A stretch of DNA of 61,123 bases. Source: an uncultured Lachnospiraceae bacterium. Its GTDB lineage: Bacteria; Bacillota; Clostridia; Lachnospirales; Lachnospiraceae. A program made the position numbers and the translations under genes. The notes beneath the pieces were generated by a model that was given only the letters and a program-made list of their open reading frames with translations, searched no databases and was not told where the DNA came from. Numbering within the stretch: the stretch's first letter is position 1; each line of letters begins with the position of its first letter. This document shows positions 16,954 to 24,024 of this stretch, in pieces. The stretch spans positions 1-61,123 of the forward strand of contig CANRGZ010000004.1 in the NCBI GenBank assembly GCA_947630295.1, written 5' to 3'.

Positions 16954-18774
16954 ATGTGTGGAATTGTAGGATATACAGGTACAAATCCCTGTTGTGATAT
17001 TCTGATTGACTGTCTTTCCAGACTGGAATACCGCGGATATGATTCCGCAGGCATCGCCGTCTGTGAAGACGGCGGCATCGTGTCCGTGAAAGCCGCCGGA
17101 AAACTGAAACATCTCAAAGAAAAAATCAGCGATATGGAAAAGCCGAAGGGCACCTGCGGCATCGGACATACCCGCTGGGCCACCCACGGCGAACCCAACG
17201 ACATCAATGCCCATCCCCACGGCACGGACCGTGTCATGCTGGTTCACAACGGCATTATTGAAAACTACAAAGAAATCAAATCCTTCCTCACGGAAAAAGG
17301 ATACTCCTTTTACAGCCAGACCGACAGTGAAACCGTGGCGAAGCTGATTGATTATTATTATGATGCGGACCCCCTGCAGGCCATTATCAATGCCAAAGCG
17401 CATCTGGTGGGTTCCTATTCTCTGGGGATTCTGTTTGCCGACCGGCCGGGCATTATCTATGCCCTGCGACAGGACAGCCCGCTGATCGTGGGCAAGGGTA
17501 CAAAGGAAAACTTCATTGCTTCCGACGTTCCCGCCATCCTGCACCATACCCGTTCTTATTATATTCTCGAACATGACGAAATTGCGGTGATTGCCGCAGA
17601 TCAGGTGACCTTCCTGGATCTGGAGGGCAACGTGATTGCCAAGGAGCTGCACGAAGCGACCTGGGATATCGATGCGGCGGAAAAAGCCGGTTATGATCAT
17701 TTCATGATCAAGGAGATCCACGAGCAGCCTTCCGTCATTGCCAAGACCATGCGGCCCCATATTATCAACGGGATGCCGGATTTCTCGGACTGCGGCGTGC
17801 AGGCAGACGATCTGCGCACCATCCAGAAGCTGCACATCATCGGCTGCGGTTCCGCCGTCCATGCAGGATTGATCGGCGAGTATCTCATTGAAAAACTGGC
17901 CGGTCTGGACGTGGAGGTATCCATTGCCTCCGAGTTCCGTTACCGGGATCCCATCATTCACCCCGGCGATTTTGTCATCGCCATTTCCCAGTCGGGAGAA
18001 ACCGCCGATACTTTGGAAGCCCTGCGGCTTTCCAAGAAAAAAGGCGCCAAAACTTTAGGCATCATCAACGTGGTGGGGTCTTCCATCGCCCGGGAGTCGG
18101 ATATGGTCTGCTACACCCAGGCGGGGCCCGAAATTTCCGTCTGCTCTACCAAGGCTTATATGGTGCAGATGACCACCATGTATCTGTTTGCCTTTGAACT
18201 GGCCTACATCCGGGGCAGCATTTCCGCGGAAGCCTGCCGGTATTACGTGCGCCAGATGAACAAGATCCCGGCGCAGATCGAGCAGTACCTGAGCGATACC
18301 TCCGTATGCCAGCATGCGGCGACCCATTTAAAGGACGCCAACAGCCTGCTGTACATCGGGCGGGGCCTGGACTACTGCCTGAGCATGGAGGGTTCCCTGA
18401 AGCTGAAGGAAATTTCCTATATTCATTCCGAATCCTACGCGGCGGGAGAATTAAAGCACGGCACCATTTCCCTGATTGAAAACGGCACGCCCGTCATCGC
18501 CATCGCGACGCAAAGCTCTCTGATCCACAAAACCATGAGCAATATTCAGGAAGTTAAGAGCCGGGGCGCCTTTGTCATCGTCGTAACTACGGACCGGCAC
18601 ACCATCAAAAAGGATGCCGCCGATTTTGTCATTACGATTCCCGACAACGAGGAAATCCTGCTGCCGCTGCTGGCCGCCGTGCCGATGCAGCTGCTGGCTT
18701 ACTATACTGCCATTATCAGGGGCAACAACGTAGACCAGCCCAGAAATCTTGCAAAATCAGTAACCGTTGAATAA
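16954..18774 (+). CDS. glmS: Glutamine-fructose-6-phosphate aminotransferase
   Basis: Makes glucosamine 6-phosphate for peptidoglycan and amino-sugar synthesis. The 606-residue protein starts MCGIVGYTG, so Cys2 becomes the N-terminal nucleophile of the glutaminase domain (about 1-220). Two SIS sugar-isomerase domains follow (ISQSGETADT; the ESYAAGELKHG block) and the C-terminus is PRNLAKSVTVE as in the family. AAAGGAG precedes the ATG. Unlike Bacillus glmS there is no room for the self-cleaving glmS riboswitch, so control must be different. Confidence 0.97.
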   Translation: MCGIVGYTGTNPCCDILIDCLSRLEYRGYDSAGIAVCEDGGIVSVKAAGKLKHLKEKISDMEKPKGTCGIGHTRWATHGEPNDINAHPHGTDRVMLVHNGIIENYKEIKSFLTEKGYSFYSQTDSETVAKLIDYYYDADPLQAIINAKAHLVGSYSLGILFADRPGIIYALRQDSPLIVGKGTKENFIASDVPAILHHTRSYYILEHDEIAVIAADQVTFLDLEGNVIAKELHEATWDIDAAEKAGYDHFMIKEIHEQPSVIAKTMRPHIINGMPDFSDCGVQADDLRTIQKLHIIGCGSAVHAGLIGEYLIEKLAGLDVEVSIASEFRYRDPIIHPGDFVIAISQSGETADTLEALRLSKKKGAKTLGIINVVGSSIARESDMVCYTQAGPEISVCSTKAYMVQMTTMYLFAFELAYIRGSISAEACRYYVRQMNKIPAQIEQYLSDTSVCQHAATHLKDANSLLYIGRGLDYCLSMEGSLKLKEISYIHSESYAAGELKHGTISLIENGTPVIAIATQSSLIHKTMSNIQEVKSRGAFVIVVTTDRHTIKKDAADFVITIPDNEEILLPLLAAVPMQLLAYYTAIIRGNNVDQPRNLAKSVTVE

Positions 18775-18835
18775 TTTGAAGCTTCCATGCATATTTTTCC
18801 TGTGCCGGCAGATACTAAGCCTGTCATTTTTATAC

Positions 18836-18943
18836 GAGGAGGAAGGCTTATGCGAAGCATAATTCCAAATGCCTTCCGACGACATGGCAGGTGCGCTCTG
18901 AAAGGGCGCGCATGCCGCTACTTTAAGAACAGGAGGTATCAGC
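18836..18943 (+). other. Structured intergenic leader before the DUF1540 gene
   Basis: Between glmS and the next gene there is a compound stem-loop: outer arms GGAAGGC/GCCTTCC enclosing a perfect TTATGC-GAA-GCATAA hairpin. A second irregular stem with arms GGCA/TGCC and GCGC/GCGC follows. The first structure covers an excellent AGGAGG ribosome binding site and an ATG at 18850 whose frame runs on to 19089, overlapping the DUF1540 gene out of frame. I match it to no riboswitch class I know. Confidence 0.35.
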
Positions 18944-19093
18944 ATGGACGATTTAAGATGTTCTGCAGTGGACTGTATGTACAACGACAGCAAATACTGC
19001 ACGGCGGACCGGATCAAGATCGAACACGACACCAGCTGCGAGACTTATTCCAGAGAGCCGTCAACGGACGATTCCGGTTGTCATTGTGACTGA
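18944..19093 (+). CDS. DUF1540 small cysteine-rich protein
   Basis: A 49-residue protein. The pattern LRCSAVDCMYNDSKYCTA followed by DRIKI and a fourth paired Cys in TSCETY matches the DUF1540 family of small, probably metal-binding peptides common in Clostridia. The C-terminus adds a CHC. An ideal AGGAGG lies 7 nt before the ATG at 18944. It follows glmS on the same strand and precedes a strong hairpin. Function in the family is unknown to me. Confidence 0.85.
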   Translation: MDDLRCSAVDCMYNDSKYCTADRIKIEHDTSCETYSREPSTDDSGCHCD

Positions 19094-19103
19094 TCAAACG
19101 TAG

Positions 19104-19134
19104 AGGAAAGCGCCTGCAGTACAGGCGCTTTCCT
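19104..19134 (+). terminator. Strong hairpin without a T-run (possible attenuator)
   Basis: A perfect 13-bp stem (19104-19116 with 19122-19134) and a five-base loop. It is followed by GAAATAAAATC rather than T residues, and the methyltransferase ATG comes 13 nt after the stem. Its 5' arm contains the only AGGA-like sequence near that start. It could be a weak terminator or a translational control element. Confidence 0.5.
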
Positions 19135-19147
19135 GAAATAAAATCAA

Positions 19148-19903
19148 ATGGATACTTATCTTGCTTTTGCGAAAGTCTACGACCGCTGGATGCGCAATAT
19201 CCCTTACCACAGATGGTGCCGGCGGATTCTGGACATTCTGCATACATATGAAATCGACAATGGAATTATCGCCGACTTAGGATGCGGCAGCGGACGCATG
19301 ACCAGAAAGCTGGCGGAGGCCGGATACGATATGATCGGCATTGACAATTCCGAAGAAATGCTGGCCCGGGCTTACGAAAAAAGCAGCCGCGATTCCAATA
19401 TTCTCTACCTTTGTCAGGATATCCGTGCTTTTGAGCTGTACGGAACCGTCCGCGCCGCCATCTGCTGCTGCGATACCGTCAATTATATGGCGGATGAAGA
19501 CGAGCTGACTACGCTGTTTCGGCTGGTAAACAATTATCTGGATCCGGACGGCCTTTTTATTTTTGATATGAAAACGGAAAAGTGGTTTCAGACCACTGCC
19601 GGCCTTACCTCCTGCCGGCATGATCAAAAAGGGGATTTTTTTTGTGAAACTGCCCTGGATCAGGATGTATTTGAATATCATCTGTCCATGTTCGAACGGG
19701 AGGCAGACGGCAGGTACGCCAAATTTGAAGAATACCATTATCAGAAAATCTTTACGAAAGAAGCGGTTTGCAAAGCACTGACAGATGCCGGACTGATTCT
19801 GCTGGACGTAACGGACGGCTACAGCAGCCGGCCGGGCAGCGACGCTTCCCATCGTTTATGTTTTATTGCAAAGGAGTGCGGAAAAAACCATGACTGCACA
19901 TGA
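19148..19903 (+). CDS. Class I SAM-dependent methyltransferase
   Basis: A 251-residue methyltransferase. The SAM-binding loop is ADLGCGSGRMTRKL, followed by the acidic end of strand two in GIDNSEEML. The N-terminus (AFAKVYDRWM...IPYHRWC) is typical of a widespread Firmicutes family of uncharacterised small-molecule or protein methyltransferases. Substrate unknown. The start has no clear ribosome binding site; a strong hairpin ends 13 nt before it. It overlaps the start of hslO by 14 nt in another frame, so the two are translationally linked. Confidence 0.88.
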   Translation: MDTYLAFAKVYDRWMRNIPYHRWCRRILDILHTYEIDNGIIADLGCGSGRMTRKLAEAGYDMIGIDNSEEMLARAYEKSSRDSNILYLCQDIRAFELYGTVRAAICCCDTVNYMADEDELTTLFRLVNNYLDPDGLFIFDMKTEKWFQTTAGLTSCRHDQKGDFFCETALDQDVFEYHLSMFEREADGRYAKFEEYHYQKIFTKEAVCKALTDAGLILLDVTDGYSSRPGSDASHRLCFIAKECGKNHDCT

Positions 19904-20786
19904 TTATATTGTAAGAGCTTCGGCAGCGAAGGGCAGCATTCGCGCTTTTGCCGCCGAAACCACACGCATGGCGGAATACGCCAGACAGATCCATAATACC
20001 AGTCCCGTGGCCACGGCTGCCCTTGGCCGCTGCCTCACCGCAGGCGCCATGATGGGCGTGGGTATGAAAGGGGAAAAAGACCTTCTGACGATCCGCATTG
20101 CCGGAGACGGCCCCTTAAAAGGGATTACGGTCACCGCCAATTCCAAAGGCTTTGTGAAAGGATTTGTAGACGAACCCCTGGTACTGATTCCCGCCAATGC
20201 CAAAGGAAAGCTGGATGTGGGCGGCGCCATCGGCCGGGGCAGCCTTTCCGTCATCAAGGATCTGGGGCTGAAAGAACCCTATACCGGACGGGTGGATCTG
20301 CAAAGCGGCGAAATTGCCGACGATCTGACCTGGTATTTTGCCGTCAGTGAACAGATTCCTTCCTCTGTAGCGCTGGGCGTGCTGATGCAGCACGACAACC
20401 ATGTGAAAGCGGCAGGAGGATTTCTGATCCAGCTGATGCCTTTCGCCGAAGAATCCCATGTTGCTGCCCTGGAAGAAACCCTGCAAGGACTCCCCAGCGT
20501 AACTTCCCTGCTGGAACAGGGACTGACGCCGGAGGATATTCTGCAGAAGATTCTGGGGGATATGGACCTGGAGATTCTGGAAAAAACAGAAACCGGGTTC
20601 CACTGCGACTGCTCTGCCGCCCGTATCGAACGGGCGCTCTTAAGCCTGGGAAGGACGCAGCTGGAGTCGCTGATGGACGAGGAAAAACCGGTGGAGGTGA
20701 AATGTCATTTCTGCGGCAGGCAGTATCAGTTTTCCAAAACCGATCTGCTGCGGCTGATCCGGGAAGGTACTACTGCTGAAAAATAA
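19890..20786 (+). CDS. hslO: Hsp33 redox-regulated chaperone
   Basis: Holdase chaperone activated by oxidative unfolding. The 298-residue protein has the N-terminal Hsp33 fold (DYIVRASAAKGSIRAF start, NTSPVATAALGRCLTAGAMM helix) and the C-terminal zinc redox switch formed by CDC and CHFC. The ATG at 19890 fits the family start; AAGGAG lies 13 nt upstream inside the methyltransferase gene. Its 3' end overlaps the end of the convergent membrane-protein gene by 17 nt. Confidence 0.95.
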   Translation: MTAHDYIVRASAAKGSIRAFAAETTRMAEYARQIHNTSPVATAALGRCLTAGAMMGVGMKGEKDLLTIRIAGDGPLKGITVTANSKGFVKGFVDEPLVLIPANAKGKLDVGGAIGRGSLSVIKDLGLKEPYTGRVDLQSGEIADDLTWYFAVSEQIPSSVALGVLMQHDNHVKAAGGFLIQLMPFAEESHVAALEETLQGLPSVTSLLEQGLTPEDILQKILGDMDLEILEKTETGFHCDCSAARIERALLSLGRTQLESLMDEEKPVEVKCHFCGRQYQFSKTDLLRLIREGTTAEK

Positions 20787-21096
20787 CGTCTTCTGTTGTT
20801 TGGGGGACAGATTCCGTGGAACCGGTTTCTGCTGCCCCGGGCACGGATTCCGTGGAAAGATTCTCCGTTGTCTCAGGCACAGATTCCGTGGAAAAATCTT
20901 CTGTTATTTCCTGCACGGATTCTGTAGAGGAAACCCCTTCCGTCTGCGGCGGGGCGGCCTGTTCTGTTTTATCGTCGGATTTGGGCAAAAACATATACAC
21001 AAGTACGATAATCAATATAATGACAAGCGCAGTAAAGATCACTGTATAAAGCAGTTCTTTCATATGAACCACCACAATTTTTGTTTTTTCGCTCAT
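20770..21096 (-). CDS. Single-pass membrane protein with a 12-residue repeat tail
   Basis: A 108-residue protein: short N-terminus, one transmembrane helix (about 17-37), then an extracytoplasmic tail made of four tandem 12-residue units of the form STESVPETTENL (residues 57-104), rich in Ser/Thr/Glu. The N-terminal part resembles a small membrane protein family I have seen in Lachnospiraceae without a known role. AGGAG precedes the ATG at 21096; an in-frame start at 21123 has no support. The gene overlaps the convergent hslO end by 17 nt. Confidence 0.8.
   Translation of the reverse strand: MSEKTKIVVVHMKELLYTVIFTALVIILIIVLVYMFLPKSDDKTEQAAPPQTEGVSSTESVQEITEDFSTESVPETTENLSTESVPGAAETGSTESVPQTTEDVIFQQ
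20785..20928 (-). repeat. 36-bp tandem repeat, four units
   Basis: Encodes the four 12-residue STESVP-type units of the membrane protein. Units keep the core GATTCCGTGGAA with drift between, indicating expansion followed by divergence. Confidence 0.8.
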
Positions 21097-21199
21097 TTGA
21101 TCACTCCTGAAAGAGAAACACACTGTCGTTTTCTTTTATACTCTATGATCCACCTGTCGCGAATATGCCAAAAAATGATTGTAAGGGAGGCTTAAATTG

Positions 21200-22096
21200 A
21201 TGCAGGAACCCCTGAAAAAATTATTGTTTATTTACAATCCCAAGGCCGGAAAAGGCGCCATTTTACAAAAACTGAGCACCATCATCGACCTGTTTACCGC
21301 TGCCGGTTACCTGGTGACCGCCTATCCGACGCAAAAGAGGGCTGACGCCACCAATCTGGTACTGGACGAAACCCTTGACAGCGATCTGATTGTCTGCAGC
21401 GGCGGCGACGGCACTTTAAACGAAGTCGTGACCGGTATGATGAAACGGGATAAAAAGATTCCTATCGGATATATTCCTGCAGGCTCCACCAATGATTTCG
21501 CGTCTTCGCTTGAAATTCCGAAGCGGATGCTGGAAGCCGCGGAAACGGCCATCGGTCCCTCCGTTTTCAAAAGCGATATCGGCGCACTGAACGGAAAATA
21601 CTTTGTCTATGCCGCGGCCTTCGGCCTGTTTTCCGAGGTATCCTATATGACGCCCCAGGATATGAAAAATCTGCTGGGACATTCCGCTTACATTATAGAA
21701 GGCGCCAAAAGCCTTGCAAATATTCCGGAATACCATATCATTGCCGATGGGGACAATCTGCACATTGACGGGCATTTCATCCTCGGCATGATTACAAATA
21801 CCTATTCCATCGGCGGCTTCAAGCGTCTGTTTGGCAGCGACGTTTCCTTAGACGACGGCTATCACGAACTTACACTGGCAAAAGCCCCGGAAACCCCCGC
21901 AGAATTTCAGGAACTGATCACCTGTCTGTTTAATGGAAAACTGCGGGAAGCATCCATTGTACAGACGGCGGAAATCACTTCTCTGCACATCACCAGCGAC
22001 CAGCCCATTTCCTGGTCCCTGGACGGAGAATTTGGCGGAGAATATACCGAGGTGGATATTCAGAACAACAAACAGGCGATTGAACTGAAAATCTGA
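21200..22096 (+). CDS. Diacylglycerol kinase-family lipid kinase (YegS/DgkB type)
   Basis: A 298-residue soluble lipid kinase. It shows the FIYNPKAGKG opening, the nucleotide-binding CSGGDGTLNEVVTGM motif and the GYIPAGSTNDFASSL segment of the DagK catalytic domain, then the C-terminal beta-sandwich with SLDGEFGG near the end. It should phosphorylate diacylglycerol or a related lipid for phospholipid recycling. The ATG at 21200 has GGGAGG at 9 nt. Single-gene unit with a clear terminator. Confidence 0.93.
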   Translation: MQEPLKKLLFIYNPKAGKGAILQKLSTIIDLFTAAGYLVTAYPTQKRADATNLVLDETLDSDLIVCSGGDGTLNEVVTGMMKRDKKIPIGYIPAGSTNDFASSLEIPKRMLEAAETAIGPSVFKSDIGALNGKYFVYAAAFGLFSEVSYMTPQDMKNLLGHSAYIIEGAKSLANIPEYHIIADGDNLHIDGHFILGMITNTYSIGGFKRLFGSDVSLDDGYHELTLAKAPETPAEFQELITCLFNGKLREASIVQTAEITSLHITSDQPISWSLDGEFGGEYTEVDIQNNKQAIELKI

Positions 22097-22102
22097 AACT
22101 GC

Positions 22103-22134
22103 CCTGTGCCGGGACATCCGGCACAGGTTTTTTC
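22103..22134 (+). terminator. Terminator of the lipid kinase gene
   Basis: A perfect 10-bp GC-rich stem (22103-22112 with 22118-22127), loop GACAT, then TTTTTTC. Confidence 0.93.
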
Positions 22135-22142
22135 TTTACATG

Positions 22143-22190
22143 AAAAAAAGTGTCTGTAACGAAAGACCTGCTTTCGCTCCGGACACTTTT
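22143..22190 (-). terminator. Terminator of the unrecognised two-gene unit
   Basis: A compound hairpin: outer 9-bp stem AAAAGTGTC/GACACTTTT with an inner CGAAAG/CTTTCG stem. On the minus strand it ends in a run of seven T. It faces the lipid kinase terminator. Confidence 0.85.
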
Positions 22191-22216
22191 CGGGTGGCCT
22201 GCTATCACTGCCCGAT

Positions 22217-22438
22217 TCAAAGATCTTTCCGACCTTTGATACTTTCCAAAAATGCCTGATAATCCTCGTCGGAATCAAGATTGTAACGGTGTCTTGCTTC
22301 TTTTAATTCCTTTTCAAACAGCTTCGTCAGCATTTCCCACTGCTCGCTTTTCTTTCGTTCCTCTTCTACCAGTTTTTTCAGACGCGCATTCTCTTCCAGC
22401 AGTTTTTTATGGTTTCTTTTTACTTCCGAAATGAACAT
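22217..22438 (-). CDS. Small coiled-coil protein, unrecognised
   Basis: A 73-residue, strongly charged helix-forming protein. A continuous heptad-like Leu/Glu/Lys stretch runs from about residue 5 to 50, then an Asp-rich turn and a short helix. No transmembrane segment or cysteine. It lies 17 nt after the 301-residue unknown gene on the same strand, so the two probably form an operon ending at a compound terminator. No function inferred. Confidence 0.7.
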   Translation of the reverse strand: MFISEVKRNHKKLLEENARLKKLVEEERKKSEQWEMLTKLFEKELKEARHRYNLDSDEDYQAFLESIKGRKDL

Positions 22439-22455
22439 CATGTTTTTTTCCTCTG

Positions 22456-23361
22456 CTAAATTTTATATCGTTTCATCCAAAGCCACTTGTCCCTTTCATC
22501 TTTCTGGCCAAGCAGCAGCTTCCATACATCCACGTGGCGGATATCCACGGAAACCGAAAAACGTTCCTCGAACAAACGAAGTACCGGCGCGATCAAACAC
22601 ATCATTTGCACGTGCTCTTTTTTTATGCCTTTTTCTTTGACATAAACCTTCACCGCGTATGCATCCAGTGCCGAATAGTTTTTCGGTTTCCAGTAGCATT
22701 CAATGATATTGATCTTTTTCGGCCGCGGTTTTTGTTCCGGTCTGTCCTCTGATAATAAATTATATGCCGCAATCAGCTCTTTTATGATAAAAAGCGCGTC
22801 AATATGGCTGAAAATACTCTGGGATTCGCCGCCGTCTGCCGCGCAGGGCATCAGCATTTTTCGCGTTGCATCTGCAAAAATCTTTCCGGCAGCCGGATCA
22901 AAGTAATTCCGTTCGTCCAGGAAGGTTTCCTTAATCAGACGGTTCTTCAGGACGATCCATTCCAGAAAACGGGTCCGGACGATCTCCCACTCCGCTTCTC
23001 CCATCAGGAGCGTATCGATGGACAGTGTTGTGTTTTTATTTTGAATCAGCGGAATTTTCCGTTTGTACACCGGATGATAGACGCCCGGCGCAATGCCGCA
23101 GCCGTTTTCCCGAAAGGCAAGCGGGCCTGCGCCAAACAGATTGTAATTCAGTGCCTTTCTGGACGCGATATAAGCGATCTCATCTTCTGTTTCATCGCAT
23201 CCTTCCGCATACAGATTGAGTCTGTAATCCCGTAATGAATAATCCTTCCTGTGCCGGTCGGAAGACCTTTCTTTGTCAAAAGCCGATTCATCGATTCCGG
23301 CAACTTCCATAAACTGTTTCTTAATCAGAGCGAGAAGGTTCGGCCAAATATAGTAATACAT
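22456..23361 (-). CDS. Hypothetical cytoplasmic protein
   Basis: A 301-residue soluble protein that I do not recognise. There is no signal peptide or membrane segment. Its N-terminal third is rich in Asp/Glu/Arg, a middle helical region (about 190-215) follows, and the C-terminal 80 residues mix beta strands with Lys-rich turns and end WLWMKRYKI. No nucleotide-binding or hydrolase motif is visible. The ATG at 23361 follows GGGAGGC. A short hairpin sits in its leader (about 23377-23400). It is co-directional with the coiled-coil gene. Confidence 0.75.
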   Translation of the reverse strand: MYYYIWPNLLALIKKQFMEVAGIDESAFDKERSSDRHRKDYSLRDYRLNLYAEGCDETEDEIAYIASRKALNYNLFGAGPLAFRENGCGIAPGVYHPVYKRKIPLIQNKNTTLSIDTLLMGEAEWEIVRTRFLEWIVLKNRLIKETFLDERNYFDPAAGKIFADATRKMLMPCAADGGESQSIFSHIDALFIIKELIAAYNLLSEDRPEQKPRPKKINIIECYWKPKNYSALDAYAVKVYVKEKGIKKEHVQMMCLIAPVLRLFEERFSVSVDIRHVDVWKLLLGQKDERDKWLWMKRYKI

Positions 23362-23536
23362 ATTCTGCCTCCCGCAAACCGTCCCTTCCGGACAGTTTTT
23401 CTTTTTAAGTGTGCTTTATATGATAAAGGCGCATTCGGCGATTCAATTCATATTTGTTGCAAAATAGAAACCGGAGTGGCCTCCTGCGCCTTTACCGGCG
23501 ATCTGTTGCGGCGGACGCTGCCGCGCCGCCAGTGGG

Positions 23537-23860
23537 TCAATGGTTACAAACGACTTTCTTCTCCCATATTGTGGTCAAATCGGCTGTAAACCCACAGTTG
23601 CCGCATTTTACGCTCACAAACACCGGCCGTTTGTATTCCTCATCCAATCTTCCCGGCCGCTTTTCACAAATAGTTGTTCCCATATATACCCATTGTCCAT
23701 ACTGATACTGGTTCAGCAGACGCATCTGTCCGCAGTTGCCGCATTCCTGGGCCATGGGCTGGGCCGGCGCCGGCCCGGTGGCGGCTACGGAGGTGACCAC
23801 GGTGCCAAGGACGAGACTTGTACACAGGGTCAGCATCAAAATCCATTTTTTTCGCTTCAT
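23537..23860 (-). CDS. Secreted cysteine-rich protein
   Basis: A 107-residue exported protein. It has a classical signal peptide (KRKK, hydrophobic core, likely cleavage near VAA), then two CGNCG knuckles (Cys40/Cys43 and Cys86/Cys89) and single Cys65 and Cys105. The paired CxxC spacing looks like a zinc-ribbon or a disulfide fold; I do not know the family. Its promoter region carries three TGTAAG repeats next to a perfect -10 and directly follows the ABC-permease terminator. I therefore infer control by the adjacent two-component system. Confidence 0.78.
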   Translation of the reverse strand: MKRKKWILMLTLCTSLVLGTVVTSVAATGPAPAQPMAQECGNCGQMRLLNQYQYGQWVYMGTTICEKRPGRLDEEYKRPVFVSVKCGNCGFTADLTTIWEKKVVCNH

Positions 23861-23905
23861 TTCCTTTTTCTCCCTTCCCTTTTTAATACTTTATATTATA
23901 GGAAC

Positions 23906-23961
23906 ATTATACCGCAGGATTCTTACAGCAGCCTTACAAAACAGCTTACAGTTTCGTAAGG
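23906..23961 (-). promoter_or_regulatory. Candidate response-regulator-controlled promoter
   Basis: On the minus strand, TGTAAG occurs three times at 12- and 11-base intervals (one helical turn, as OmpR-type dimers prefer). Further upstream a CCTTACG half forms an inverted partner. The last repeat overlaps where a -35 should be (AGGCTG, far from consensus), followed after 17 bases by a perfect TATAAT. A poor -35 with repeats over it is the layout of an activated promoter. Confidence 0.5.
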
Positions 23962-23989
23962 TTGCTGCGTTTTTAATCAAAATCAAAAG

Positions 23990-24022
23990 AATCCGTGTTT
24001 CCGGAACCGGGAAACACGGATT
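23990..24022 (-). terminator. Terminator of the ABC permease gene
   Basis: A perfect 13-bp stem (23990-24002 with 24010-24022) and a 7-base loop. On the minus strand it is followed by TCTTTTGATTTT. It ends the ABC/two-component operon and separates it from the Cys-rich gene. Confidence 0.82.
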
Positions 24023-24024
24023 TT

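Noticed and set aside
16921..17961. 346-residue minus-strand frame opposite glmS
   Set aside because: glmS is complete and unmistakable on plus; this frame is its shadow.
18850..19089. 80-residue frame with a very good ribosome binding site at 18837-18842
   Set aside because: It overlaps the DUF1540 gene out of frame and has Arg/Gln-rich, non-protein-like sequence; kept only as part of the leader finding.
23377..23400. Plus-strand terminator at the start of the 301-residue gene
   Set aside because: There is no plus-strand gene upstream for it to end, and the stem has a C-A mismatch on that strand; treated as a leader hairpin.
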